A stretch of DNA of 64,000 bases from Paramagnetospirillum kuznetsovii (GTDB lineage: Bacteria > Pseudomonadota > Alphaproteobacteria > Rhodospirillales > Magnetospirillaceae), in contig NZ_PGTO01000002.1 of the NCBI RefSeq assembly GCF_003284725.1, positions 310,001-374,000 on the forward strand, in the 5' to 3' direction. The notes under the pieces were generated by a model, which saw only the letters and a list, made by a program, of their open reading frames with translations, made no database searches and had not been told where the DNA came from. Positions 29,286 through 38,147 of this stretch are shown piece after piece (the stretch's first letter is position 1; each line of letters starts with the position of its first letter). A program made the translations under genes and the position numbers.

Positions 29286-29978
29286 TCATATCAGGGGTGC
29301 ATTGGTTGCAGCCAAGACGGCGGCGAACGCCTGCTCGGGAGTGGCGGCGGGTGGGTCGAAAACCACCCTGTGGTGGCGTTCCTCCGACAGCACGTCGCAA
29401 CCGTCCATGTCGAGTCCCGTCACCTGCCAGGGCAGGCCGCCTTCGGCCGCGAGCCGTTCCAGCAATCCCGGCTCCGCCGCCGCCATGGCTTGGCTGTCGG
29501 CCAATGGGACCAGCGGCGCGTCGAACCATACCGCGCGGGCGAAACCGCCGACGAAGTGCGCCCGTTCCAAGCGAAGCGTCCAGATGGAAAAGTCGGCGAA
29601 CCCGGCGTAAAGCGCGGCGGCCGGATGGCGGGCGAGGAAACGGGCCTTCAGCCTGGGATCGTCAGTCTCCTCGGCGGTCCCCACCAGGGTGACGCGGGGG
29701 CCGGTCTGGGGATTGGCGTGGCCCTCGGTGCCGTCCAGCAGCAAGGCGGCCTTTGGCTCCGCCCGCAGGTTGCGGGTGTGGTCGGCCAGCCCCGACAGCA
29801 GCAGGATCGGTGTCAGGTCATGATCGAAAGCCAGGGTCACCAGCGAGACATAGGGTCGGCCGCCCTGGTCCGTGGCCAGGCTGGTGGCAAGCGCCGCCTT
29901 GCGGCTGGCCCGCGCCACCCGGCGGAGCGCCAGACGGTTGTCGGCAGGAAGCTCGGCCTTGTTGTCGCGCTCGTTCAT
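29286..29978 (-). CDS. HugZ / pyridoxamine-phosphate-oxidase-like protein
   Basis: A 230-residue split-barrel flavin/heme-binding protein. The N-terminal barrel shows KAALATSLATDQGGRPYVSL and ILLLSGLADHTRNL, the pattern of pyridoxamine 5'-phosphate oxidase-like proteins such as HugZ. The C-terminal part (VTGLDMDGCDVL) matches the C-terminal domain of the HugZ group. Heme-degrading activity is family knowledge and is not proven by these residues. AAGGGG lies six bases before the ATG at 29978. Confidence 0.82.
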   Translation of the reverse strand: MNERDNKAELPADNRLALRRVARASRKAALATSLATDQGGRPYVSLVTLAFDHDLTPILLLSGLADHTRNLRAEPKAALLLDGTEGHANPQTGPRVTLVGTAEETDDPRLKARFLARHPAAALYAGFADFSIWTLRLERAHFVGGFARAVWFDAPLVPLADSQAMAAAEPGLLERLAAEGGLPWQVTGLDMDGCDVLSEERHHRVVFDPPAATPEQAFAAVLAATNAPLI

Positions 29979-30201
29979 TGCAACCCCTTGCATGTTTTGT
30001 TCGTTGGCGCCCCGCGCCTTTGGCTGGAGATCATCGCAGATGAAGAGCGTCCTTGGAATCGCGCTGGTGGTGTCGCGTGGCGCGGCCCTTCGGCGCAACC
30101 GGAGCCGACCGCGTCACTTCGTCCGACTCCGGGAAGTGATTGCGACTCGACGTCATGAAGGCGTAATCTGATTCCATTGATCCTCGGACGGGGAGAGTTT
30201 G

Positions 30202-30672
30202 GTGTCCCTTGACGGCATCATCGGGTCTGACGGCGGCGCCGGTATTCGCAGCGTCCAGGGGGCTTCGCGTTCCGGAGCCATCCGGGCGGTGTCCGAGTCG
30301 CGACCGAACTTCGAACTTCCCGATACCGTCATTACCTCCCGCCGCCCCGGCTCGCAGCCCCGCGATACTTTTGTACTTGGCGGGAAAAAGGACGATGCCG
30401 CGTCATCATCCTTCCAGGGACGTCCCCAAGGCCGCGACGGCAGTTCCGATACCGGGCGCGAGCCCACGTCCACTTTCCTGGCGCAGTCCCTGGCCCAGGA
30501 TTCCGGCGGCGGAGAGCCGGTGTCTTCGGTGTCGTCACGGCTGCGTGCCGGGATTGACGCCTATGTGCGGGCGGCCGGAACGACGACGGCGAATGCCGAC
30601 CTGGGCGTCGAAGTGCTGCCGCCGTCGGGCGCCTCCCTGGCTTCGGGCCATGTGCTGGATTTGGCGATTTAA
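30202..30672 (+). CDS. Hypothetical protein, Ser/Gly-rich
   Basis: A 156-residue polar protein starting at GTG 30202 with GGGGAG six bases upstream. It is rich in Ser, Gly, Arg and Asp, with no membrane segment, and ends in a possible helix (SSRLRAGIDAYVRAAG) and a hydrophobic tail. No family recognised. An overlapping reading in another frame (30209-30682) has a less natural composition. Long disordered proteins of this kind are often lineage-specific. Confidence 0.55.
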   Translation: MSLDGIIGSDGGAGIRSVQGASRSGAIRAVSESRPNFELPDTVITSRRPGSQPRDTFVLGGKKDDAASSSFQGRPQGRDGSSDTGREPTSTFLAQSLAQDSGGGEPVSSVSSRLRAGIDAYVRAAGTTTANADLGVEVLPPSGASLASGHVLDLAI

Positions 30673-30793
30673 GGGCGCTTGATCCGATTCAAGGGTGATA
30701 AATTTTCCGTGCCCCCTGGTGGGGGGCAGGCGATGGGCCATATCAAGTTGTGCCGTCCGGTGTTCATTGTCGACGGCCCTACAAGCGCCTAGG

Positions 30794-30811
30794 TTGCTCT
30801 ACCTAGAGCAA
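30794..30811. promoter_or_regulatory. Perfect 18-bp palindrome upstream of the XRE regulator
   Basis: TTGCTCTA-CC-TAGAGCAA is a perfect inverted repeat, 112 bases before the regulator start. It overlaps a second inverted repeat, CTAGGT...ACCTAG. It is a good candidate operator for the adjacent helix-turn-helix protein. An AT-rich stretch (GTATAAAAG) follows directly and may be the -10 region. Confidence 0.55.
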
Positions 30812-30923
30812 GTATAAAAGCGCCCCTATGGCGCAGGTATGAATACTGTTTCGGAAATCCACAATAGGCGAGCTTTCGGGTTGATCTATAGCCCAATTCC
30901 GACTATGTGAAGGGAAGGGGTCC

Positions 30924-31379
30924 ATGCCCGAAATTGTATACAAGGGCCGGAAATCGGCCAATTTAGCCGGTGAAAAACTGACTGACATGTCACAGAAGAC
31001 AGAGACCAAGGCCGCTCGTCCCATGAATCGGGCCAATGACACGGATCGACATGTGGGAACACGGATTCGGGAGCGGCGCATCATGCTGGGCCTGTCCCAG
31101 CAGCAGATGGCCGACCTGATCGGCGTGACCTATCAGCAGGCCCATAAATACGAGCGCGGTATCAACCGCATCTCCGCCGGTCGCCTCTACGAGATCGCCC
31201 AGGTTCTGGGGGTTCCCGTCGGCTTCTTTTATGAAGGGCTGGAAAACCGCCGTGGCGGGGATCTTTCCGCCCGCCAGCGCATGTGCCTGGAACTGGCCCG
31301 CAACTTCACCAGCATCTCCAACGAGAAGCATCAGGACGCTTTGTCGCAGTTGGCACGGGCCTTAGCGTCCGAGGGCTGA
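30924..31379 (+). CDS. XRE-family helix-turn-helix regulator
   Basis: A 151-residue DNA-binding protein. A polar N-terminal extension (about 40 residues) leads to an HTH_3 domain: RIRERRIMLGLSQQQMADLI, then YQQAHKYERGINRISAGRLY and EIAQVLGVPVGFFYEGL. A short helical C-terminus follows. AGGGAAGG precedes the ATG at 30924; a later ATG at 30987 is possible. It overlaps the 3' end of the convergent queG by 18 bases. Confidence 0.92.
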   Translation: MPEIVYKGRKSANLAGEKLTDMSQKTETKAARPMNRANDTDRHVGTRIRERRIMLGLSQQQMADLIGVTYQQAHKYERGINRISAGRLYEIAQVLGVPVGFFYEGLENRRGGDLSARQRMCLELARNFTSISNEKHQDALSQLARALASEG

Positions 31380-32384
31380 CACGGCCCAATCCGCCATGGC
31401 GCGGACCAGCGGTGACGAATCGTCGCGCAGGGCTTGCGCGACGGCGATCAAATCCTTGCGTCCGCTATTGCCCACGGCGATCAGCACATTGGCGACGAAA
31501 CGGTCGCGGCCCGCCCGCTTGACCGGCGAGGCGGCGAACACCTCGCGAAACCCGGCCTCGTCCAGTTGGGCCAGATCGGCCAGACGCGGCGCCGTCAATT
31601 CGACCCGCGGCAGGAAGTCCGGCTCGACGGCGGGCGTGGCGAACTTGTTCCACGGACAGGCGGCCAGGCAATCGTCGCAGCCATAGATTCGGTTGCCCAT
31701 CATTGGGCGAAGCTCGGCCGGAATCTCGCTCTTGGTCTCGATGGTCAGGTAAGAGATGCAACGGCGCGGCTCGATATGGCCCGCGCCGTCCAGCGCCCCG
31801 GTCGGGCAGGCATCAACGCAGGCGTGGCATGATCCGCAATGATCGGGTTCCGGTCGGTCGGGCTCGATCTCCAAGGTGGTGAAGATTTCGGAGAGGAACA
31901 GCCAGCTTCCCCAGCGCCGCGACACCAAATTGGTGTGGCGGCCGCGCCAGCCCAGCCCAGCCGCTTCGGCCAGGGGCTTTTCCATCACCGGGGCGGTATC
32001 GACGAAGACCTTCAAGTCGCAGCCCCAGGTCTCGGCCATCCAGCGCCCCAGCGCCTTCAGCCGTTTCTTCACCGTGTCGTGATAGTCGCGGTTGCGGGCA
32101 TAGATGCTGATATTGCCCCGATCGGGCAGGCGGGTAACCGCCAATGGGTCGCCCTTGGGGGCGTAATTGGTGCCCAGCACGATGATGCTTCTGGCCTCGG
32201 GCCACAGGGCGCGGGGAGCGGAGCGGCGCTCAACGGTCTCTTCCATCCAGGCCATGTCGCCATGGCGGCCGTCGGCCACATAGTCGGCCAAGTCCTCGCC
32301 CCAGCGGGCGGGCGCCTCGGCGGCGGCGAAGCGGATTTCGGCGAAGCCCAGGTCAAGGGCCTTGGCGCGGATGGCGTCCTTCAT
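31362..32384 (-). CDS. queG: Epoxyqueuosine reductase
   Basis: Cobalamin-dependent iron-sulfur enzyme that performs the last step of queuosine tRNA modification. The 340-residue protein has two [4Fe-4S] motifs, CGSCHACVDACPTGAL (about residue 185) and CDDCLAACPWNKF (about 235), and the QueG-type RYCISYLT-like segment (PRRCISYLTIETK). A C-terminal HEAT-like stretch (NVLIAVGNSGRKDL) follows. queF lies upstream on the same strand, across a large inverted repeat. Confidence 0.95.
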   Translation of the reverse strand: MKDAIRAKALDLGFAEIRFAAAEAPARWGEDLADYVADGRHGDMAWMEETVERRSAPRALWPEARSIIVLGTNYAPKGDPLAVTRLPDRGNISIYARNRDYHDTVKKRLKALGRWMAETWGCDLKVFVDTAPVMEKPLAEAAGLGWRGRHTNLVSRRWGSWLFLSEIFTTLEIEPDRPEPDHCGSCHACVDACPTGALDGAGHIEPRRCISYLTIETKSEIPAELRPMMGNRIYGCDDCLAACPWNKFATPAVEPDFLPRVELTAPRLADLAQLDEAGFREVFAASPVKRAGRDRFVANVLIAVGNSGRKDLIAVAQALRDDSSPLVRAMADWAVSALGR

Positions 32385-32426
32385 GGGGAGCCGTCCAGGT
32401 CTGGGGGGAGTAAACGGCGGAATTCA

Positions 32427-32515
32427 CCACAGAGACACAGAGACACAGAGAAGGCACAGAGAAAGTTTGATTCCTTTTCTCTCTGTGCCTTCTCTGTGTC
32501 TCTGTGTCTCTGTGG
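32427..32515. repeat. Large inverted repeat of CACAGAGA units
   Basis: An almost perfect palindrome with arms of about 38 bases. The left arm starts CCACAGAGACACAGAG at 32427 and contains AAGGCACAGAG; the right arm ends CTCTGTGTCTCTGTGG at 32515. The loop is about 10 bases. The arms consist of 8-base ACACAGAG units. It lies between queF and queG and could form a very long hairpin in queF-queG RNA. Confidence 0.9.
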
Positions 32516-32554
32516 TTTTCTCACCGAAGGGGCTCTCGAGATACCCAGCAGGCA

Positions 32555-33007
32555 TTATCCCCGCCCGCGATAGCTTGGCACGCCCTGGTCGGGCAGCCAC
32601 AGGCCCTCGGGCGGGGTTCCGGTCTGCCAGAACACGTCGATGGGGATGCCGCCGCGCGGATACCAGTAGCCGCCGATGCGCAGCCATTTGGGGGCCGAGG
32701 CCGCCACCAGCCGTTTGGCGATGGCAAGGGTGCAATCCTCGTGGAAGGCGCCGTGGTTGCGGAAGCTGCCTAGGAACAGCTTCAGCGACTTGCTTTCCAC
32801 CAGCGCCGCGTCCGGGGCGTAGTCGATGACCAGATGGGCGAAGTCGGGCTGGCCGGTGATGGGGCACAGCGAGGTGAATTCCGGGGCGGCGAAGCGCACC
32901 AGGTAAAGCGTGCCCGGATGGGGATTGGGCACCGTCTCCAGCACGGCCTGATCGGGGCTGGCGGGCAGCGCCGTATTCTGGCCGAGTTGGGTCAGCGGGC
33001 CGGTCAT
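32555..33007 (-). CDS. queF: 7-cyano-7-deazaguanine (preQ0) reductase
   Basis: NADPH-dependent reductase that makes preQ1 in queuosine synthesis. The 150-residue short form is characteristic of unimodular QueF. The signature [20 protein letters not shown] spans about residues 72-91, and the catalytic Cys is in [13 protein letters not shown] (about residue 48). It begins one base after the end of hldE, so it probably shares that transcript, with queG downstream. Confidence 0.96.
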   Translation of the reverse strand: MTGPLTQLGQNTALPASPDQAVLETVPNPHPGTLYLVRFAAPEFTSLCPITGQPDFAHLVIDYAPDAALVESKSLKLFLGSFRNHGAFHEDCTLAIAKRLVAASAPKWLRIGGYWYPRGGIPIDVFWQTGTPPEGLWLPDQGVPSYRGRG

Positions 33008-33008
33008 G

Positions 33009-34478
33009 TCAATGACCGTTCATACGTTTAATGGTGTTGGTGGTGCTCTGACCGTCCACCAGATCGGCCAGCACCACCTTGCCGCCCCAGGAATGGACCT
33101 GATCGGCGCCCACCACCTTGTCGATGGTGTAGTCGGCGCCCTTGATCAGCACGTCGGGCCGCAGGGTCTCGATCAATTGCAGCGGGGTGTCCTCGCCGAA
33201 GATCACCACCAGATCGACGGTGGCCAGCGACGACAGCACGGTGGCCCGCGATGCCTCGGACTGGACCGGGCGGGTCGGACCCTTGAGACGTTGAACCGAG
33301 GCATCGCTGTTCAGTCCCACCACCAGCTTGTCGCAGGCCGCCCTGGCCTGGGTCAGGATGGAGACGTGGCCGGGATGCAGCAGGTCGAAGCAGCCGTTGG
33401 TGAAGCCGACCTTGGCGCCCTTGCGCCGCCAGCGGTCCACCAGTTCGGCCGCCGAGACCGCCGACCACATGATCTTGGATTCTCCGGCGGTCAGGTCGTC
33501 GTGATGCAGGGCGGCGATCACTTCCTCGGCATAGGCCACGGCGGTGCCCACCTTGCCCACCACGATGCCCGCCGCCACATTGGCGATGCGGGCGCCATCC
33601 AGCAGCGAGGCGCCCGACGCGATGGCGGCGGCCAGGGTGGCGACAACGGTGTCGCCGGCGCCCGAGACGTCGAACACCTCGCGGGCCTCGGCGGGCAGAT
33701 GGTGCGCCTGGCCGTCGGCGGTGACCAAAGTCATGCCGTCCTGGGACCGGGTGACCAGCACCGCTTCCAGTCCGCAGGTGTCGATCAGCTTGCGGGCGGC
33801 GGCGACCACGCCATCATCGCTGTCCACCGGCATGGCGGTGGCTTCGAACAATTCCTTGCGGTTGGGCGTCACGATGGTCGCCCCGGCATAGATGGCGTAA
33901 TCGGAGCCCTTGGGGTCGACCACGATCTTCTTGCCCTTGGCCCTGGCGCGGGCGATCAGCTCGGCGGTGACCGGCGGCGCCAGCACGCCCTTGCCGTAAT
34001 CGGACAGCACCATGACCCCCGCCTTGTCCAACAGGCGGTCGGCGCGGGCCAGCAACTGGTCGCGGATGGAATCGGTCAGCGCCGTGCGCGACTCGCGGTC
34101 GGCGCGCAGCAACTGCTGATGCGAGGCGAAGAAGCGGGTCTTGATGGTGGTCTGGCGGCCGGTCTCCACCACGATGCAAGGATCGATCTCGCCATGCTCG
34201 CCCACCAGCCTTGTGATCTCGCGGCCCGCGACATCGTCGCCCACCACCGAGACGAAGGCGGGGGCGGCGCCCAAGGCGACCAAATTGCGAACGACGTTGC
34301 CCGCGCCGCCCAGCATGGCGCTTTCGCGCTCGATGAACAGGACCGGAATGGGGGCCTCGGGGCTGACCCGGTCCACCGAGCCATAGACGAAGCGGTCCAG
34401 CATGGCGTCGCCGACGCACAGCACCGAAGTGTTGCGAAGCTGTTCGACGCGGTCGGCGAGAGCGGAAAGTTCGGTCAT
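33009..34478 (-). CDS. hldE: Bifunctional heptose-7-phosphate kinase / heptose-1-phosphate adenylyltransferase
   Basis: Makes ADP-heptose for the lipopolysaccharide inner core; 489 residues. The N-terminal ribokinase-fold half has [10 protein letters not shown] and the [11 protein letters not shown] anion hole (about residues 267-277). The C-terminal nucleotidyltransferase half has [15 protein letters not shown] (HxGH, about 371) and [12 protein letters not shown] chose the ATG at 34478; an in-frame extension upstream has no supporting start signal. Confidence 0.96.
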   Translation of the reverse strand: MTELSALADRVEQLRNTSVLCVGDAMLDRFVYGSVDRVSPEAPIPVLFIERESAMLGGAGNVVRNLVALGAAPAFVSVVGDDVAGREITRLVGEHGEIDPCIVVETGRQTTIKTRFFASHQQLLRADRESRTALTDSIRDQLLARADRLLDKAGVMVLSDYGKGVLAPPVTAELIARARAKGKKIVVDPKGSDYAIYAGATIVTPNRKELFEATAMPVDSDDGVVAAARKLIDTCGLEAVLVTRSQDGMTLVTADGQAHHLPAEAREVFDVSGAGDTVVATLAAAIASGASLLDGARIANVAAGIVVGKVGTAVAYAEEVIAALHHDDLTAGESKIMWSAVSAAELVDRWRRKGAKVGFTNGCFDLLHPGHVSILTQARAACDKLVVGLNSDASVQRLKGPTRPVQSEASRATVLSSLATVDLVVIFGEDTPLQLIETLRPDVLIKGADYTIDKVVGADQVHSWGGKVVLADLVDGQSTTNTIKRMNGH

Positions 34479-34549
34479 GGAATCCAGCGTATATGATGGC
34501 TTGTGCCTGCTAACCCAACGGGGCGGCGCTTGCAAGTCAAAACGGCGTA

Positions 34550-34651
34550 ATGCGCCCGACGAGCCGCAGGCGAGGAGTTGCGGGCAAGGCCCGGCGCCGC
34601 GCGTGCGGCGAAGCCAAGGGCGCGGATGCGCCCGCCCGGCGATTGAGGGCC
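34550..34651. repeat. Dispersed GC-rich repeat, family 2 (copy 2)
   Basis: Intergenic DNA between the phosphatase and hldE that ends in GCCCGGCGATTGAGGGCC (34634-34651), matching the end of the element at 20269-20288. It contains GGCGCCGCGCGTGCGGCG and other short inverted segments. No reading frame of note. Confidence 0.65.
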
Positions 34652-34657
34652 AACACC

Positions 34658-35434
34658 TTAAGTGCTTAGGAAGCGCCGCCCCGCCCCTTCCAGCACAAGG
34701 CAGGTGAGGCGTCCGCTACGATAGGCGCCGGTGTCGATGGCGATGCGGTTGGGGTGAATTTCGGGCTCGGACACTTGGGTGTGGCCGTGCACCACCATTT
34801 TTGGATACGGGCCGGTATGGGACAGGAAGGGTTCGCGGATCCACATCATGTCGTAGGCGTCCTGGCGTTCCAGCGGCACTTCGGGACGGATACCGGCATG
34901 GACGAACAGATAGTCGCCCTCCACATGCTTGGCCGGCATGCGTGACAGGAAGCGCAGATGGCTGGGCGGCATGGCGCGATAGAGCAGGCGCTGCAAGGCG
35001 GGATAATCGGCAACGAAGCCATCGGGCAGATGGCCCACATAAGAGCGGATGGCTTCCAGCCCGCCGTTGCGCAGCCAGCCCGGCGCCACCGAGAAATCCG
35101 CCAGAAACTGGGTCATGTAATCTTCGTGATTGCCCCGCAGGGCGATGAACTGCGCCCCGGCCAGGGGGCCGGTGGCGGGCGCGCCGGACAACAGACGTTC
35201 GATCACGCCACGCGAATCGGGGCCGCGATCAATCAAATCGCCCATGCAAATCACCACCACCCGATCGGGCCGACCGATCTCGTATGGATCGTAGCTCACA
35301 TCCGTGGAAATGGCCGCCAGCAGACGCTCGAACAGATCCATCCGCCCGTGAATGTCTCCGATGGCGTAAACCCTGGTTCCATCGGGCGCCTTCATGCGTG
35401 AAGTGTCCGAAGTCTTGAAAGCCTGATCACTCAT
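34658..35434 (-). CDS. PPP-family serine/threonine protein phosphatase (metallophosphoesterase)
   Basis: A 258-residue phosphatase. All metal-site motifs of the PPP fold are visible: GDIHG (about residue 27), GDLIDRGPDS (about 65), GNHE (about 100), the His in VHAG and the His in VVHGHTQ (about 217). In bacteria such enzymes remove phosphate from Ser/Thr or Tyr, or cleave diadenosine tetraphosphate. It is divergent from the two EAL-like genes. The start at 35434 is the first good ATG; AGAGGA lies unusually close to it. Confidence 0.9.
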   Translation of the reverse strand: MSDQAFKTSDTSRMKAPDGTRVYAIGDIHGRMDLFERLLAAISTDVSYDPYEIGRPDRVVVICMGDLIDRGPDSRGVIERLLSGAPATGPLAGAQFIALRGNHEDYMTQFLADFSVAPGWLRNGGLEAIRSYVGHLPDGFVADYPALQRLLYRAMPPSHLRFLSRMPAKHVEGDYLFVHAGIRPEVPLERQDAYDMMWIREPFLSHTGPYPKMVVHGHTQVSEPEIHPNRIAIDTGAYRSGRLTCLVLEGAGRRFLST

Positions 35435-35547
35435 TTCCTCTAGGACACCGCAGCCAGCCGATGTTATTTTTAACCGAGGCAACTCTGCCCTTATATCTGG
35501 CGGTCAACAATGGTCCTGACAAGAATGGACCTCGAAATGGAGCGGGA

Positions 35548-36879
35548 ATGAACGCTGGCGCGTTCGGAACGGGACAACAGGAAGTCGTAACGCCGGAAAA
35601 CCTTCTCTTCGATGCCGCCGAACGGGTCGGCCGCATCAGGGAGGGGCGTGTGGCGTTGCATCTGCACCTGTCCCAGCTGCTGCCCGCCAATCGCGACGAG
35701 GGCCGCATTCGCATCGCATTCCGCCTGTTCGAGACCATGGTGGACGCCTTTCGCGGCCAGATGTTCCTGCTGAGCAACAACGACATCGTGCTGATCTGCA
35801 AGGATGCGCGCATCAGCGAGCTGGATGCCATGGTGTTCAAGCTGCGCGCCCTGTTCTCCACCGATCCGCTGACCTACGCGGAATCGGCCGAGGGCGCCGA
35901 CCGATTCGTGACCTATTATGATCTGGAAGCGGATTTCGACACCTTCTTCTCGCTATGCGGCGAGATGGTATCCCTGGCCAAGAAATCCGCGGCCGACCAG
36001 CGCAGGGCGCCGCAGATCCAGTCGTTGGATTCCAAGACCCTGACCAAGGTGCTCGAACGCATCGGGGCCACCGATATCGCGGGCGTGGTGCGCCGACAGG
36101 CCTGTATCCAAATTCACGAGAACATGACGGCCAGCGTGGCATTCCAGGAATTCTTCATGTCCATCATGGACTTGCAGAAGGTGCTGGCCCCCGACGTCAA
36201 CATCTTGTCCAACCGCTGGCTGTTCCAGCATCTGTCGCAGATTCTCGATCTCAGGGTTTTGTCGGTGTTGCAGGATTCCGGGTTTCGCAAGATGCCGGAC
36301 GCCTTCTCGGTCAATCTCAACATGGCGACCATCGAGACGCCGGTGTTCCAGCAGTTCGAGGCCTCGGTGCGCGGTCGCGCCGGGGTGGTGGTGGAATTCC
36401 AACTGCTGGATATCTTCAACGACCTGGACGGATTTTTTCGGGCGCGCGACAAGTTGCGTTCACGCGGGCACAAGTCGGTGCTGGACGGCATGAGCCCGCT
36501 GACCCTGCAATTCATGGACGCCGAACTGTTCGATACCGATTACGTCAAGCTCGCCTGGAGCACCGACATGATCGACGACATCAAGACCGCCGAGTTGCAG
36601 CATGCCTTGGGTCCGGTCGGCTATGACCGCGTCATTCTGTCGCGCTGCGATACCGAGACCTCCATTTCGTGGGGGCTGTCCCAGGGCATCCGCATGTTCC
36701 AGGGCCGCTTCCTCGATTCCATGATATCGGCGGTGACCATGGCCCAGTGCGACAAGTCGTCGGCCTGCACGCTGAATCAGTGCACTCAGCGTCACGGCGT
36801 CATCACGGGGCGTCCGCGCGCCGAATGCGGCAATAACGATATGCTCGACGCCTTCCCGCCCCTTCGGGCCATTCGGTAG
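35548..36879 (+). CDS. Degenerate GGDEF/EAL-like signalling protein, copy 1
   Basis: A 443-residue protein. The C-terminal half aligns by eye with the EAL fold: FSVNLNMATIETPVF (SVN position), VVVEFQLLDIFND (where EIxE is expected), VLDGMS (for DDFG), YVKLAW (for LKID) and RMFQGRFL (for QGYLF). The EAL motif itself and most acidic metal ligands are missing, so it should not cleave cyclic-di-GMP. The N-terminal ~150 residues may be an equally degenerate GGDEF-like domain (FLLSNNDIVLIC). The C-terminus has a Cys cluster (four Cys in ~30 residues). GGAG lies five bases before the ATG. Confidence 0.72.
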   Translation: MNAGAFGTGQQEVVTPENLLFDAAERVGRIREGRVALHLHLSQLLPANRDEGRIRIAFRLFETMVDAFRGQMFLLSNNDIVLICKDARISELDAMVFKLRALFSTDPLTYAESAEGADRFVTYYDLEADFDTFFSLCGEMVSLAKKSAADQRRAPQIQSLDSKTLTKVLERIGATDIAGVVRRQACIQIHENMTASVAFQEFFMSIMDLQKVLAPDVNILSNRWLFQHLSQILDLRVLSVLQDSGFRKMPDAFSVNLNMATIETPVFQQFEASVRGRAGVVVEFQLLDIFNDLDGFFRARDKLRSRGHKSVLDGMSPLTLQFMDAELFDTDYVKLAWSTDMIDDIKTAELQHALGPVGYDRVILSRCDTETSISWGLSQGIRMFQGRFLDSMISAVTMAQCDKSSACTLNQCTQRHGVITGRPRAECGNNDMLDAFPPLRAIR

Positions 36880-36887
36880 CGCCGCCC

Positions 36888-38147
36888 ATGTTCAACCCCC
36901 CGCCCACCGCCAGCCAACCCCGCAGCGCCGGTCAGGAAAACCTGCTGCTGGACTATGTTCACCGGTTGGAACGCCATCGCCAGGACCGCAAGGCGGTCCA
37001 TGTGCATTTGTCCGGGCTTCAGCCGCAGAACCGGCGCGAGCACCACATGCGCATCGCGGGCAACACCTTCGAGAATCTGGTCAAGTTGATGCAGGCCCAG
37101 GTGTTCACCCTGGCCAATTCGGACTTGATGGTGATCTTCAAGGCCCAAGCCCAGGACGAAATGGAAGCGGCGGTGGTCAAGCTGCGCTTTCTGTTCTCCG
37201 ACGATCCCCTGGTGCTGGAGGAACAGCACAGCGGCGGCGGCGGCAATTTCAGCACCTGGTACGCGCTGGACCGTGAATACGAGGTGTTGCTGACCCTGGC
37301 CCAGAAGATGGTCCAGGACGAAGCGGCCAAACGCGCCGCAACAAATTCCAAAGCCAGCGCCGCCAGTCGCGGGCCGCAAAAGCCGTCCGGGTCGCCCTTT
37401 ACCCCGGAACTGCTGGCGCGGGTGGAAAACTCGCTGGGCCAGGCCGATCTGGCCAATCTGATGCGCCGTCAGGCCATCTGCGCCATGGTGGGCAAGGCGC
37501 CGCCGCAGCCGGTGTTCCACGAGTTGTTCATCTCCATCGCCGATCTGCGCCAGACCCTGTTTCCCAGCGTCAACGTCAATTCCAGCCCGTGGCTGTTCCA
37601 GCAACTGACCGAGACCCTGGATCGGCGCGTCCTGTCCATGCTGAACAAGCACGACGACCGCACCCTGGAAGGCGACATCAGCATCAATCTGAACGTCTCG
37701 ACCATCCTGACGCCGGAATTCCTGGTGTTCGACGACAACGTCAAGGCGGGCATGCGCGGCACCATCGTGCTGGAATTGCAGAAGGTGGATATCTTCGCCG
37801 ATCTGGGCGCCTATCTGTTCGCCCGCGATTTCGCCCATGATCGCGGCTATCGCATCTGCATCGACGGACTGACCTTCCACCAGTTGCCCTTCGTGGATCG
37901 CGAAAGGCTGGGCGCCGATCTGATCAAGCTGATCTGGGACCGCTCCTTGACCGAGGAGAAGGACAAGAAGACCGAGGCGCTGCGCCGTATCGGCGTGACC
38001 CGCATCATCATGTGCCGCTGCGACGATCAGGCGGCGGTGGATTTCGGCCATTCGGTTGGAATTACCCTGTTCCAGGGCCGTCACATCGAGTCCCTGGTGC
38101 AGGGAGATCCCCGCAAGAAGGGCCTGCGGGCGCGCCCCCGGCCTTGA
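36888..38147 (+). CDS. Degenerate GGDEF/EAL-like signalling protein, copy 2
   Basis: A 419-residue tandem paralogue of the preceding gene, nine bases downstream. The shared landmarks are AQVFTLANSDLMVIF in the N-terminal domain, PWLFQQLTETLDRRVLSML, ISINLNVSTILTPEF, VLELQKVDIFAD, CIDGLTF, LIKLIWD and ITLFQGRHI. As in copy 1, catalytic EAL residues are absent. It lacks the Cys-rich tail and has a low-complexity linker (about residues 145-165). Its stop overlaps the TTG start of the ABC ATPase, linking both to export machinery. Confidence 0.72.
   Translation: MFNPPPTASQPRSAGQENLLLDYVHRLERHRQDRKAVHVHLSGLQPQNRREHHMRIAGNTFENLVKLMQAQVFTLANSDLMVIFKAQAQDEMEAAVVKLRFLFSDDPLVLEEQHSGGGGNFSTWYALDREYEVLLTLAQKMVQDEAAKRAATNSKASAASRGPQKPSGSPFTPELLARVENSLGQADLANLMRRQAICAMVGKAPPQPVFHELFISIADLRQTLFPSVNVNSSPWLFQQLTETLDRRVLSMLNKHDDRTLEGDISINLNVSTILTPEFLVFDDNVKAGMRGTIVLELQKVDIFADLGAYLFARDFAHDRGYRICIDGLTFHQLPFVDRERLGADLIKLIWDRSLTEEKDKKTEALRRIGVTRIIMCRCDDQAAVDFGHSVGITLFQGRHIESLVQGDPRKKGLRARPRP

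Noticed and set aside
30209-30682. 157-codon alternative frame over the Ser/Gly-rich hypothetical gene
   Set aside because: It has no ribosome site and a Trp/Arg/Pro/Cys-heavy composition; the frame starting at 30202 is better.
32427-32515. CRISPR-like repeat array
   Set aside because: The 8-base units are contiguous, without spacers, and form one palindrome; no cas genes are present.
33006-34496. 496-codon frame opposite hldE
   Set aside because: Antisense shadow; hldE has both enzymatic domains intact.
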